64,000 bases of DNA from Mycobacterium sp. PSTR-4-N (GCF_022348085.1 NZ_JAKRFN010000017.1:62001-126000), one strand, 5' to 3'. Shown: positions 32,084-41,094, numbered from the stretch's first letter. Notes: generated by a model from the letters alone, not told the origin. Numbers and translations: made by a program.

Positions 32084-33019
32084 ATGTCCACCGACATCAC
32101 CCGTCCCAAGCTCGAAGGCAACGTCGCCGTCGGCCCGGACCGCGCAGGCCGTCGTCTCGGTTTCGCCGAGTTCGGCGACCCGGCCGGCAAACCCATCTTC
32201 TGGCTGCACGGCACCCCGGGAGCGCGCCGTCAGATTCCGCTGGAGGCGCGGCTCTACGCGGAGCGCAACGGCATCCGGCTGATCGGCATCGACCGGCCGG
32301 GCATCGGCTCCTCCACGCCGTACGCCTATGGACGGGTGATCGACTTCGCCGACGACCTCCGCACGCTGGCCGAGGCGCTCGGCATCGGGAAGATGATGGT
32401 GATCGGGTTGTCCGGCGGCGGACCATACACGCTGGGTGTTGCCGCGGCCATGCCCGACCGGGTGCTCGCGGCCGGCGTTCTCGGGGGTGTCGCACCCACG
32501 AAGGGGCCGGACGCGATCGGCGGTGGGGTGATGGGCACCGTCGGCGTGCCGGTGGCGCCGATCCTGGAACATGTGGGCGGAACGTTGAGCATGGTGGCCA
32601 CCCCGCTGATCCGGCTGGTCAAGCCCGTCGCCGAGCCGATCATCGGGCTCTACGGCGCGTTGTCACCCGAGGGTGATCGCCGCCTGCTGGCCCGCCCGGA
32701 GTTCAAAGCGATGTTCCTCGACGACCTGCTCAACGGCAGCCGCAAGCAACTCGCGGCACCGTTCGCCGATGTCGTCGTGTTCGCACGCGACTGGGGTTTC
32801 CGCCTCGCCGACGTGACAGTGCCCGTGCGGTGGTGGCACGGCGACGCCGACCACATCGTGCCGTTCGCGCACGGTCAGCACGTGGTGTCGCGACTGCCCG
32901 ACGCCGAGCTCTACACGCTCTCGGGCGAGAGCCATCTCGGTGGGCTCGGGCAGGCCGAGGCGATCCTCACCTCGATGACCGACCTGTGGGACGCCGCCGG
33001 TACCGACAAGAGGCGCTGA
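32084..33019 (+). CDS. alpha/beta hydrolase, epoxide hydrolase/lipase-like
   Basis: 311 aa. Oxyanion motif FWLHGTPGARRQ, nucleophile elbow IGLSGGGPYTLG (serine near residue 111), acid in WHGDADHIVPF and histidine in SGESHLGG. The cap region after residue 140 is longer than in simple esterases (VAPILEHVGGTLSMVATPL), suggesting a hydrophobic substrate. Its stop ends exactly one base before the stop of the opposing small gene. Confidence 0.88.
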   Translation: MSTDITRPKLEGNVAVGPDRAGRRLGFAEFGDPAGKPIFWLHGTPGARRQIPLEARLYAERNGIRLIGIDRPGIGSSTPYAYGRVIDFADDLRTLAEALGIGKMMVIGLSGGGPYTLGVAAAMPDRVLAAGVLGGVAPTKGPDAIGGGVMGTVGVPVAPILEHVGGTLSMVATPLIRLVKPVAEPIIGLYGALSPEGDRRLLARPEFKAMFLDDLLNGSRKQLAAPFADVVVFARDWGFRLADVTVPVRWWHGDADHIVPFAHGQHVVSRLPDAELYTLSGESHLGGLGQAEAILTSMTDLWDAAGTDKRR

Positions 33020-33244
33020 TCAGCGCTTGAGCCAGCTCTGCACCGTCGGCAGCTCGCGGCTGTAGGACGTCAGGATGTCGTCGTGATAGAGCGTGCCGCC
33101 GTTGATGGCGCCCTCGTCGAGCCACACCACGTGCACCCGGACCTCGCCCTTGGCGAAGTAGTCGTTGCGCTCGGAGGTGCGCTGCGCCCAGCCGGTCTGC
33201 TCGGCGAGCGCCGAGAACGCCTGCCGCTCGTCGGTGTCAACCAT
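33020..33244 (-). CDS. conserved small mycobacterial protein, 74 aa
   Basis: Soluble, mixed-charge protein (SALAEQTGWAQRTSERNDYFAKGEVRVHVVWLDEGAINGG, in parts) with a predicted beta-hairpin around VRVHVVWLD and a C-terminal SWLKR. I recognise the type as a small conserved protein encoded next to cinA in mycobacteria but know no function. ATG 33244 has AGGG at eight bases; an in-frame GTG lies at 33253. It follows cinA on the same strand, 10 bases after its stop. Confidence 0.65.
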   Translation of the reverse strand: MVDTDERQAFSALAEQTGWAQRTSERNDYFAKGEVRVHVVWLDEGAINGGTLYHDDILTSYSRELPTVQSWLKR

Positions 33245-33254
33245 GGTGCTCACC

Positions 33255-34523
33255 CTAGCGGGACGCGCTCAGCGCCCTGCGCAGCAGATGCATCGCGATG
33301 GTGGTCGAACGCTCCCGTACGTCGGCTCGTCCGCCCGGCATCGTCGTCGTGCGCGTGACGACGGTGCCGTCGGCCAGCGCGACGGAGAAGCACACGGTGC
33401 CGACCGGTTTCTCCTCGGTGCCGCCGCCGGGGCCGGCGACGCCGGTGATCGCGACCGCGGTGTCGGCGCCGAAGCGGGCCAGCGCGCCGCGGGCCATCGC
33501 GTCGGCGACCGGCTCGGACACCGCGCCGTGCGCCTCGATCAGGCCGGGGTCGACGCCGAGCACCTCGGCCTTGGCATTGTTGGCGTAGGCGACCGCACCG
33601 CCGCACACGTAGGCCGACGATCCGGGGCGTTCGGTGAGCCGCGCGGCGAGCAGACCGCCGGTGCAGCTCTCGGCGGTCGCGATCCTGCGCCCGCTCAGCA
33701 GCTCCGCCACCTGGTCGTCGATCAGCGCGCCGTCGGTGGAGAAGATCTCGTGGGCGTGCCGGTCAGACAGTATGGCGAGTAGCGCGTCGTAGACGGGTGA
33801 ATCCTGCGGCTCGAATCGCGTCACGATCTCCAACTCGCCCCGGCGCAGGCAGGTGGTGATCTCCAGCCGGTCGAATCCGTCGACCTCGCGCTGCGCCTCC
33901 CGCAGCGTCTCGGCCAGACCGGACTCGGGCAGCCCGAACATCCGCACGGTCTCCTGCCGGAAGTCCGTGCGGCCGGCCAGCGCTTCGGTGACGGCGTCGG
34001 TGGCGGCCGCGGCCTGCCACATCGGTTGCAGCTCGCGCGGCGGGCCGGGTAGCACGACGACTGTGGGCTTCCCGGGGACCACGACACCGGGCGCGGTGCC
34101 CACCGGGGTGAGGATCGTCGCTCCGGCGGGTACCAGCGCCTGCTTGCGATTGGCGGCGTGCACGGCCTCGGCGTCCACCCCGGGGTAGCGGGCCATGAGG
34201 TTGTCGACGATGCCGCGGATCGTCGCCTCCAGCTCGGCGTCGAGCACCAGCTCGCGGTCGCAGAAGCGGGCGACCACCTCGACGGTCATGTCGTCGGCGG
34301 TCGGGCCCAGGCCGCCGCTGGTGATGATCAGGTCGACGCCCTGGTCGGCGAGGAACCTCAGCTGCGCCTCGATGTCATCGGGACGGTCGCCGCACAGCGT
34401 GATGTGGGCGAGTTCCACCCCGAGTTCGAGGAGGCGATCAGCGAGGTACGGACCGTTCCGATCGGCCACCCGCCCGGTGAGTACCTCGGTTCCGGTGATG
34501 ACGATGCCCGCCCGTGCGCTCAC
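33255..34523 (-). CDS. cinA: CinA-family protein
   Basis: 422 aa with both halves of the family. The N-terminal molybdopterin-binding-like domain holds GTEVLTGRVADRNGPYLADRL and TSGGLGPTADDMT, which in related proteins hydrolyses ADP-ribose. The C-terminal domain (after about 265) has TAESCTGGLLAARLTERPGSS, ITGVAGPGGGTEEKPVGTV and is the nicotinamide mononucleotide deamidase domain, which recycles NMN to nicotinic acid mononucleotide. Together they serve NAD repair and recycling. In mycobacteria CinA is also linked to isoniazid tolerance through cleavage of drug-NAD adducts. Confidence 0.93.
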   Translation of the reverse strand: MSARAGIVITGTEVLTGRVADRNGPYLADRLLELGVELAHITLCGDRPDDIEAQLRFLADQGVDLIITSGGLGPTADDMTVEVVARFCDRELVLDAELEATIRGIVDNLMARYPGVDAEAVHAANRKQALVPAGATILTPVGTAPGVVVPGKPTVVVLPGPPRELQPMWQAAAATDAVTEALAGRTDFRQETVRMFGLPESGLAETLREAQREVDGFDRLEITTCLRRGELEIVTRFEPQDSPVYDALLAILSDRHAHEIFSTDGALIDDQVAELLSGRRIATAESCTGGLLAARLTERPGSSAYVCGGAVAYANNAKAEVLGVDPGLIEAHGAVSEPVADAMARGALARFGADTAVAITGVAGPGGGTEEKPVGTVCFSVALADGTVVTRTTTMPGGRADVRERSTTIAMHLLRRALSASR

Positions 34524-34545
34524 ACCATGAAACAGTACGCATGGA

Positions 34546-37329
34546 TCAGCGGACCGGAACGACGACCGGTGAGGTGTTGTAGCCGGTGACGCGCACCCAG
34601 CCCGCGCGCAGCGTGTCCGACAACGGGTCGGCGCGGACCTCGACGGTCTCCCCGCCGTAGACGGTCACGTAGTTGTCGGTGTAGGTGATCGGCAGTATCT
34701 CGTCGGCGGCGGGTCCGGTGGTGAGCTCCGCGCGGGCGAAGAACGCGACTGCCCGGCCCGGATTGTGCAGCCGGATCACGACGCCGTCAGCCGCCCGCCG
34801 GGCGGTGACCTCGAGTCTGCCGCGCGGCATCGTGTTCAGCGCGGTCATGTCGGCCCAGCGGGCGGGTTGCAGCTCGAAGGCCTGGTCGTTGGCCGGGTCG
34901 CCGACGTCGTCGCGGCGCTGAGACTGCCAGTAGGTGCTGTCGGTGACGAGATGACCTGTGGCGTCGCGCAATTCGACTCGAACGAAGAACACCGGAGAGT
35001 CCCGGGCGACGCGCGGCAACCACAGCGCCGTCTCGGCGCCCCCGGAAACGACGTCGACCGGGGGGCTCGTGCGATCCTCGCGGACGCGACCCGACAGGTC
35101 GTAGACCCGCACCCGAACCCGCAGGTCCCGTCGGTCGGCCGCGGTCTGGTTGACCACGGTCAGGGCCGCCCTGCTGTGGTCGCCGGTGGCGTAGGCGTCG
35201 AACACCGCGGACAGCGGGCGCAACCCCGTCTTGGCGCCGAAGTAGGCGCCGCCCGGGCGCAGGTAGTAGTCGAAGAGGTGGCCGAAGAACGACGGCCAGT
35301 GGTTGTTCAGCATCCAGTAGATGGTCATCTTGTGCGCGTCCCAGCCACCGGCGGCGAACGCCTCGAACTGGGCCCGCGTCGACTCGTAGTGCGCCAGTTG
35401 AGCTTTGGTGGTGAACATCTCGGCACTCGCGGACGGTCCGTAGCGCCGATCGACCGCGCGGCGGATGGTCGTCAGGGCCGAGTTGCTGCTGTTCGCGCCG
35501 GCATGGAAGGACCAGGTGTCGTTGATCGGCCACAGCTTGTCGGGCGGGATGAAGCGGCGCAGACTCGCCATCGGGGGGATGTGTTCGTTGTCGCCCTGCT
35601 CGGCGTTCGCGCCGCGCGCAGCACCGTATCGGCCGGCGAACCAATAGCTGGGCGGACGCCAGCTGTACGGACCGGCCATGTGGATGCCGTCCCAGAGCAC
35701 CCTGCCGTCGGCATCGCGAGCGAAGCTGGACAGCGTGTCGACCACGGCGTTCGGCCAGTGCGCATCCTCGAGTATCCGGCGGTAGTCGGCCAGCAGATCC
35801 GGCGGCGGGGTGCCGTCACTGCCGTTGGCCCAGACGAATGCCGAAGGGTGCGAACGCAACATGGTGATCTGCGTGGTCAGGCTGTCGCGTGCGACCCGGT
35901 TGTCCTCGGCGTCCCACTGCGACCACTTCTCCCACTGGTTGCAGCACATCCAGCCCATCATCAGCGGGATGCCGAGTTCGTCGGCCATCTGCACCAGCCG
36001 CTCGCCGGGGAACTTGCCCTCCAGACGCAGCATGTTCAGCCCGAGGTCGCGGACGTACCCCAACACCGCGGTGTCACGCTGCGGGTTGTCCGCGAACAGC
36101 AGATCGGGAGTGTAGGCGGCGCCACGCACCGGGAAATCGCGTCCGTTGACGGTGAGGTAGAAGTTCCCCCCGGTGCCGAGCTCCGGGTGGCTGGTGTCGT
36201 CGTCGCGGTGCTGGGTGACGGTGCGGATGCCGAACCGCTGGGTGTGGACGTCGGAAACCCGTCCGAAGCGCCGGAATTCGGTGCGCAGTTCGTAGAGCGC
36301 GGGGTCCCCCATCGTGTACGGCCACCACAGATCGGGATGATCGAGCGTCAACTCCGGATATCGGTCGGCGGCGAAGCTCACCTCCCGACTCTCCCCCGGC
36401 GCCAACGTCACTCGCTGGTCGAGAGCAACGTCGGGTTTGCCTGCCCTGCTGATGGCCACCCGCATGACGCCGCGCAGAGTGTCGGACGAATGGTTTCGGA
36501 CCGTCGTGTACACCGTCACGGTCGCCGAATCCGTGCGTGGCAGCGGCAGATCGGTACGCACCGCGCTCTCGCCCAATGAGACGTCCTGCGACATCTGCAG
36601 TGTCACCGGTTTCCAGATGCCGGCGTTGCGATCAGGAACGAACGAGTTGTCGACCGGCGCGGCATCCGGCTGTTCGCGATACCCCAGATAGCGCCAGTTG
36701 ATCCAGTCGTACCAGCTGTCGGCGAGTTCGACGCCGTCGACGTCCTGCAGCGCCTGCTCGGGAGTCACCCTGACCGCCAGGACATTCGCGCCATCGCGAC
36801 GGATCCACGGCGTGACGTCGATCTGGTGCTCGGCGTACATACCGACGACCTGATCCGAGCCGGCGATGCGGTGCCCGTTCAGCCAGATCTCCGCCCGGTA
36901 GTTGATGCCAGGGAAATCCAACAGGTACGTCGCATGCCCGCCCGGCGCGTGGAATGTGGTGCGATACCACCAGTCCTGCCGGTACAGGTCCCACGGCACC
37001 TCGTCACGCAGGCGGGTGCCGACAAAGAGGTCGGGATAGTCGCCGTCGGCCTGCAGCGTCTGCAGCACGGTGGCAGGCATGTGTGCGATCGGGTGCCACC
37101 CCGCCTGGCGATAGTCCGGGGAGGACAGCGCGGCGCCGTCGTCACCGACGACGCGCGCCGACACCAGCGCCCAGCCCTGCGCCAGCTCGACGCGGCCAGG
37201 ATCGGGGGCGGGCGTGGCGAAGTCGGGGACATCGGCGACACCGAGCACCGCGACCAGCGCTGCCAGCATCACGACGATCAGCGTCGTGCGCAGTCCGCGG
37301 TGACGTCCCTGCGGCGAGGCGCGGTCCAT
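34546..37329 (-). CDS. membrane-anchored GH2 glycosidase, exo-beta-glucosaminidase-like
   Basis: 927 aa from ATG 37329. One N-terminal hydrophobic helix (about residues 13-33) anchors the enzyme outside the cell or acts as an uncleaved signal. Then follow the sugar-binding jelly-roll domain (INYRAEIWLNGHRIAG), two immunoglobulin-like domains, and the TIM barrel. The acid/base aspartate lies near residue 505 in WANGSDGTPPPDLL and the nucleophile glutamate near 577 in NAEQGDNEHIPPMASLRRF, the same pattern as exo-beta-D-glucosaminidases of the CsxA subgroup of GH2. It would remove glucosamine or mannose-type residues from chain ends. It follows the SDR gene after 30 bases of GC repeat. Confidence 0.88.
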   Translation of the reverse strand: MDRASPQGRHRGLRTTLIVVMLAALVAVLGVADVPDFATPAPDPGRVELAQGWALVSARVVGDDGAALSSPDYRQAGWHPIAHMPATVLQTLQADGDYPDLFVGTRLRDEVPWDLYRQDWWYRTTFHAPGGHATYLLDFPGINYRAEIWLNGHRIAGSDQVVGMYAEHQIDVTPWIRRDGANVLAVRVTPEQALQDVDGVELADSWYDWINWRYLGYREQPDAAPVDNSFVPDRNAGIWKPVTLQMSQDVSLGESAVRTDLPLPRTDSATVTVYTTVRNHSSDTLRGVMRVAISRAGKPDVALDQRVTLAPGESREVSFAADRYPELTLDHPDLWWPYTMGDPALYELRTEFRRFGRVSDVHTQRFGIRTVTQHRDDDTSHPELGTGGNFYLTVNGRDFPVRGAAYTPDLLFADNPQRDTAVLGYVRDLGLNMLRLEGKFPGERLVQMADELGIPLMMGWMCCNQWEKWSQWDAEDNRVARDSLTTQITMLRSHPSAFVWANGSDGTPPPDLLADYRRILEDAHWPNAVVDTLSSFARDADGRVLWDGIHMAGPYSWRPPSYWFAGRYGAARGANAEQGDNEHIPPMASLRRFIPPDKLWPINDTWSFHAGANSSNSALTTIRRAVDRRYGPSASAEMFTTKAQLAHYESTRAQFEAFAAGGWDAHKMTIYWMLNNHWPSFFGHLFDYYLRPGGAYFGAKTGLRPLSAVFDAYATGDHSRAALTVVNQTAADRRDLRVRVRVYDLSGRVREDRTSPPVDVVSGGAETALWLPRVARDSPVFFVRVELRDATGHLVTDSTYWQSQRRDDVGDPANDQAFELQPARWADMTALNTMPRGRLEVTARRAADGVVIRLHNPGRAVAFFARAELTTGPAADEILPITYTDNYVTVYGGETVEVRADPLSDTLRAGWVRVTGYNTSPVVVPVR

Positions 37330-37337
37330 CAACGGCC

Positions 37338-37360
37338 GGCGCCGGCGGCGCCGGCGGCGC
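37338..37360 (-). repeat. GC-rich 9-base tandem repeat between SDR and GH2 genes
   Basis: GGCGCCGGC occurs twice in tandem (37338-37346, 37347-37355) plus a half copy up to the SDR stop codon. The unit contains the palindrome GGCGCC, so the RNA could form small hairpins in the intergenic spacer. Confidence 0.7.
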
Positions 37361-38106
37361 TACTTGTGCGGGACGTCGTTGACCAGACCGCCGTCCATGA
37401 CGAACTCGGCCCCGGTCGAGTACCGCGATTCGTCACTGGCCAAGAACACCACGAAAGTGGCGACCTCGTCGGGCTGACCAGGGCGGCCCAACGGAATCCG
37501 CAGCATGTCGTCAGGGAAGAACTTCGTCATCGGGGTGCGGATGAAGCCGGGGTGCACGGAGTTCACGCGGATGTTGTGGGGACCGAGTTCCAGTGCCGCC
37601 GACTTCGTCAGCCCGCGCACGGCCCACTTCGAGGCCACGTACGGGTGCACCATCACCGCGCCGCGCAGCCCCTCGATCGAGGAGATGTTGATGATGGACC
37701 CGCCTCCGGCTGCTTTCATCGCCTCGACGCAGGCCTGCATGCCGAGGAACGTCCCGGTCAGATTGACGTCGATGACCTTCTGCCACTTGGCCATGTCGAA
37801 CTCGCCGATCTTGCCGAGGGCGACGGTACCGGCGTTGTTGACCAGAACGTTCAGCGTGCCGAAGGCGTCGAGGGCAGTGGCCACCGCGGCGTCCCACTGG
37901 TCGGCCTGGGTGACGTCGAGGTGCACGTAGCGAATGGAGTCCGGGGTCTGGGCGTTGATCTCCTCGGCCAGTGCCTGGCCCTTCTCGTCGAGGATGTCGC
38001 CGATCACGACCTTGCCCCCCTCGGCGATCAGCGCCCGGGCGTCCTCGGCGCCCATTCCCTGCGCACCGCCACTGATCAGTGCCACTTTTCCGTCCACGCG
38101 TCCCAT
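37360..38106 (-). CDS. short-chain dehydrogenase, 3-alpha/20-beta-hydroxysteroid dehydrogenase type
   Basis: 248 aa Rossmann-fold SDR. Cofactor motif ALISGGAQGMGAEDARAL, NAG structural motif in VLVNNAGTVALG, active-site serine in INISSIEG and Tyr-x-x-x-Lys in HPYVASKWAVRG. The sequence is close to mycobacterial Rv2002/FabG3, a 20-beta-hydroxysteroid dehydrogenase: the stretches GDILDEKGQ, RYVHLDVTQADQW and VNSVHPGFIRTPMT are shared in kind. Acts on steroid or related ketones with NAD(H). An exact KstR-type operator lies 36 bases upstream, supporting a sterol-linked role. Probably co-transcribed with the GH2 gene. Confidence 0.9.
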   Translation of the reverse strand: MGRVDGKVALISGGAQGMGAEDARALIAEGGKVVIGDILDEKGQALAEEINAQTPDSIRYVHLDVTQADQWDAAVATALDAFGTLNVLVNNAGTVALGKIGEFDMAKWQKVIDVNLTGTFLGMQACVEAMKAAGGGSIINISSIEGLRGAVMVHPYVASKWAVRGLTKSAALELGPHNIRVNSVHPGFIRTPMTKFFPDDMLRIPLGRPGQPDEVATFVVFLASDESRYSTGAEFVMDGGLVNDVPHK

Positions 38107-38141
38107 GGGGCGACAGGCTACCGCACAGCCTGCGGCGCAAT

Positions 38142-38155
38142 TAGAACCTGTTCCA
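38142..38155. promoter_or_regulatory. KstR-type operator between two divergent genes
   Basis: TAGAACCTGTTCCA matches the KstR consensus TnnAACnnGTTnnA at every fixed position, and the symmetry extends to 18 bases (ATTAGAACCTGTTCCAAT). It sits 35 bases from the SDR start and 31 bases from the start of the opposite oxidoreductase gene, so one bound dimer could repress both. KstR is the TetR-family repressor of sterol side-chain and ring degradation genes in mycobacteria. Confidence 0.8.
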
Positions 38156-38186
38156 ATACGGCGGCGGACCACGCATACTGGCCGCC

Positions 38187-39254
38187 ATGACGATTCGAGT
38201 GGCGCAGATCGGCACCGGCAACTGCGGCAGTCTGACGCTGCGCCAGCTGATCGAGGACCCACGGTTCGAGTTGACCGGGGTGTGGGTGTCCTCGGCCGAC
38301 AAGCTCGGCAAGGACGCCGCCGAATTGGCCCACCTCGACGGCACCACGGGAGTCCGTGCGGTCGGCGATCTCTCGGCGATCATCGCCGACGCGCCCGACT
38401 GCGTCGTCTACTGCGCGATGGGCGACATCCGGCCCAAGGAGGCGCTGGCCGACGTCCGCGCCGTGCTCGAGGCCGGCATCAACGTCGTCGGCTCGTCGCC
38501 GGGATTTCTCGCCTACCCGTGGGGTGTCATCGGCGAGCGGGCCATCGAACGGGTGGAATCGGTTGCCCGCCAAGGCAATGCCTCCGTCTTCGTCACCGGC
38601 GTCGACCCCGGCTTCGTCACCGATCTGCTGCCGCTGGCTCTGGCCGGCACCTGTGCGCGAGTCAGCCAGATCCGCACGATGGAGATCGCGGACTACGCCA
38701 CCTATGACGGCGCGACCGTCATGTTCGACGTGATGGGGTTCGGGAACGAGATCGGCGACCTGCCGTTCCTGTATCAGCCGGGCGTGCTGAGCGCGGCGTG
38801 GGGCGTGGCGATCCGCCAGCTGGCCGCGGGTCTCGGCGTGGAGATCGACGACATCCGAGACAGTGTCGAGCAGGAACCCGCACCCGAGGATTTCGACGTC
38901 GCCGTCGGCACCATCAAGAAGGGCACGGTCGCGGCGGTGCGTTTCCAGATCGAGGGCCTCGTCGGTTCGGAGCCGGTGATCGTGGTCGAACACATCACCC
39001 GGCTGCGCAGCGATCTGCGCCCCGACTGGGCGCAGCCGGCTCAGGACGGCGGGTCCTACCGGGTGGAGATCACCGGCGAGCCGTCCTACGTGATGGACAT
39101 CTGCCCGACCAGCCGAAACGGGGACCACAACTACGCGGCGATCCTCGCCGCCGCCGGCCGCATCGTGAACGCGATCCCGGATGTGGTGGCCGCGGAGGCG
39201 GGCATCCGCACGACGCTCGACCTTCCGCTGGTCGCCGGCACCCACCGGGGGTGA
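38187..39254 (+). CDS. DapB-like NAD(P)-dependent oxidoreductase
   Basis: 355 aa. The N-terminal Rossmann motif IRVAQIGTGNCGSLTLRQL and the layout (VYCAMGDIRPKEALAD, VTGVDPGFVTDLLPLAL) match a family related to dihydrodipicolinate reductase and 2,4-diaminopentanoate dehydrogenase, widespread in mycobacteria. Substrates of the mycobacterial members are unknown; it lacks the His-His-x-Lys motif of true DapB. The divergent steroid dehydrogenase and shared KstR-type operator suggest a role with steroid- or lipid-derived compounds. Confidence 0.82.
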   Translation: MTIRVAQIGTGNCGSLTLRQLIEDPRFELTGVWVSSADKLGKDAAELAHLDGTTGVRAVGDLSAIIADAPDCVVYCAMGDIRPKEALADVRAVLEAGINVVGSSPGFLAYPWGVIGERAIERVESVARQGNASVFVTGVDPGFVTDLLPLALAGTCARVSQIRTMEIADYATYDGATVMFDVMGFGNEIGDLPFLYQPGVLSAAWGVAIRQLAAGLGVEIDDIRDSVEQEPAPEDFDVAVGTIKKGTVAAVRFQIEGLVGSEPVIVVEHITRLRSDLRPDWAQPAQDGGSYRVEITGEPSYVMDICPTSRNGDHNYAAILAAAGRIVNAIPDVVAAEAGIRTTLDLPLVAGTHRG

Positions 39255-39258
39255 AGGT

Positions 39259-39705
39259 CTACAGGCGCGTGACGCCGTGCCATTCGAGGCGCACGTGGGT
39301 GCCTTCGGCCGACGGCTCGATGATCGCCCGGTCCGACAGGGTCTCCATCAGCGGGATTCCGCGCCCGCGGGTGCGTGGCACCGGGTCGGTCTGCGGCGTG
39401 CGCCAACTGCCGCGGTCGGTGATGTCGACCGTCAGCGTCTGGCGCTGGGCGTCGTAGATGGCGCAGATGTCGATGGTCCCGGGCTGCTCGGCGAGTCGAT
39501 AGGCGAATTCCGCCGAATTGGCCAGCGCCTCGTTGATCGCGAGCACCAGGTCGCTGCGGCGCTCCTCGTCGAGCGCGAAGTGGCGATTGAGCCAGGCGGC
39601 GAACTCCCGGCGCGCCGTGGCAACCGTTGCGGCGTCGGCATCGAGGCCGAATCGCTCGAAACGTTCTGCGTTGGCCACCTCAGTCGGCGGCATGGAATCG
39701 ATCAT
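39259..39705 (-). CDS. RsbW-like anti-sigma factor kinase
   Basis: 148 aa GHKL ATPase of the serine kinase type. Visible motifs are LVLAINEALANSAEFAY (N box), VDITDRGSWRTP (G1 box, with DxGxW) and TRGRGIPLMETLSD (G2 box). Such proteins bind a sigma factor and phosphorylate a STAS antagonist. The STAS gene directly upstream on the same strand, 45 bases away, is its likely partner. No sigma factor gene is in the window. Confidence 0.88.
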   Translation of the reverse strand: MIDSMPPTEVANAERFERFGLDADAATVATARREFAAWLNRHFALDEERRSDLVLAINEALANSAEFAYRLAEQPGTIDICAIYDAQRQTLTVDITDRGSWRTPQTDPVPRTRGRGIPLMETLSDRAIIEPSAEGTHVRLEWHGVTRL

Positions 39706-39750
39706 GGCAGTCGGTGGCTACCCGAAGACGCACGTTTCTACGCGGCTTTC

Positions 39751-40137
39751 CTACGCGTCACGCGCCGCGAGCGCCTCGTCCAGGCTCGGATAGAGGCTCA
39801 CGATCTCGGCGATACCGACCAGCTTGAGGGGCCGGCTCGTCGCCGGACCGTCGGCGACCACGCTGAATCGCACGTCAGCGCCCGCTTTGTCGTGCGCTGC
39901 GACCAGCACACCCATCCCGGCCGAGGCCAGGAACTCGACGTTGGTGAAATCGATCACGACCGCGGACGGCTTCTGCGTCAGCGCGGCGTCGATCGCTGAC
40001 TCCAGCTGCGGTGAGGTCAGCATGTCGACGACGCCGGACACCGACACGATGGCCACGCCATCGACCCAGCGTTCGACAACGTCACAGTTCGAGGCCGCTG
40101 ATGAGGCGGTTGTGCCGTCGGCTGCTTGCTCGTCCAA
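39751..40137 (-). CDS. STAS-domain anti-sigma factor antagonist
   Basis: 128 aa with a TTG start at 40137. After an Ala/Ser-rich 18-residue lead, the STAS core follows: VAIVSVSGVVDMLTSPQLESAI, AVVIDFTNVEFLASAGMGVLV with the phosphorylatable Ser72, and a last helix. Unphosphorylated it would release a sigma factor from the RsbW-like kinase encoded next to it. The PP2C-receiver fusion at 23.4 kb has the right activity to dephosphorylate such a protein, though they are 13 kb apart. The 201 bases upstream show no clear SigF-type promoter. Confidence 0.88.
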   Translation of the reverse strand: MDEQAADGTTASSAASNCDVVERWVDGVAIVSVSGVVDMLTSPQLESAIDAALTQKPSAVVIDFTNVEFLASAGMGVLVAAHDKAGADVRFSVVADGPATSRPLKLVGIAEIVSLYPSLDEALAARDA

Positions 40138-40338
40138 GGTTCACCTTCCATGTCAGGCCGCTGTCCGCCCACTGCCAGAGCAGACTCCCGTCCACCTCCG
40201 GCGCACAGGCTGCTTCCTGAACCCGGCTACCAAACTACCGTGGCCGTTTGCGGCGACCGGCACAGATTAAACCAGGAGTGTCGGTGTGGTCCGTAGCATG
40301 GCAAGTCAACGCCGACACCGGCCACATGCGAGGAGATC

Positions 40339-41094
40339 GTGACCGCCCTGCCCACTGATCTCTCGGCGGCGATCGGCGCGAGCCCGCAGGGTCCCCACAT
40401 CGGCGCCTTCTTCGATCTGGACGGGACGCTCGTCGACGGTTTCACGGCCACCGCACACGCCGGCGATCGCATCCGTCGTCGGCAGGCCCGGCTCGGCGAG
40501 GTCACCGGCGTCATCGAGGCGGCCATGCGGTACCGCTTCGGTCGGGTCGACTTCGCCAAGCTGCTCGAACGCGCCGCCGGATACCTGCACGGTGAGTCGC
40601 TGGCCGAACTCGACGACATCGGCGAGCGGCTGTTTCGCGAGCGCGTCCGGTCGCGGCTCTTCCCGACGATGCACGAGGTGGTACTCGCCCACCAGGACCG
40701 CGGCCACACCGTGGTGATGTGTTCGTCGGCGCTGACCATCCACGCCGAGCCGGTGGCGAGGTTCCTCGAGATCGAGCACGTGGTGTGCAACCACTTCGAG
40801 GTCGATGCCGACGGCCGCCTCACCGGCCGGATCCGGCGGCCGGTGATCTGGGGGCGGCGCAAGGCCGACGCAGTCGGGCAGTTCTGTGAGAACCGTGACA
40901 TCGGGTTGGCCGACAGCTGGTTCTATGCCGACGGCAACGAGGACATCGCCTTGATGTCCCTGGTCGGTCAGCCGCGCCCGGTCAACCCGCGCCGGGAGCT
41001 GGCCGCGCGTGCGGCGGTCGAGGGCTGGCCGGTGCTGCGCGTCACGACAGAAGGCGGGGGAAACCACGACGGCCTCCGCGGTGTACTAAAGTAG
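40339..41094 (+). CDS. HAD-superfamily phosphatase (subfamily IB)
   Basis: 251 aa from GTG 40339. HAD motif I is GAFFDLDGTLVDGFTA with the nucleophile aspartate, motif II lies in VVMCSSALTIH, and motif III/IV in KADAV and WFYADGNEDIALM. Subfamily IB members (SerB-like) dephosphorylate phosphoserine, phosphatidic or lysophosphatidic acid; in mycobacteria similar domains are fused to glycerolipid acyltransferases, but here the domain is alone. The motif EVVLAHQDRGHTVVM suits a lipid-phosphate role as well. Followed by a KstR-type operator that ends its transcription unit. Confidence 0.88.
   Translation: MTALPTDLSAAIGASPQGPHIGAFFDLDGTLVDGFTATAHAGDRIRRRQARLGEVTGVIEAAMRYRFGRVDFAKLLERAAGYLHGESLAELDDIGERLFRERVRSRLFPTMHEVVLAHQDRGHTVVMCSSALTIHAEPVARFLEIEHVVCNHFEVDADGRLTGRIRRPVIWGRRKADAVGQFCENRDIGLADSWFYADGNEDIALMSLVGQPRPVNPRRELAARAAVEGWPVLRVTTEGGGNHDGLRGVLK

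Noticed and set aside
39700..39750. SigF-type promoter (GGGTA with GTTT upstream) before the anti-sigma kinase gene
   Set aside because: A GGGTA element exists on the minus strand but no GTTT-like -35 lies at 15-17 bases.
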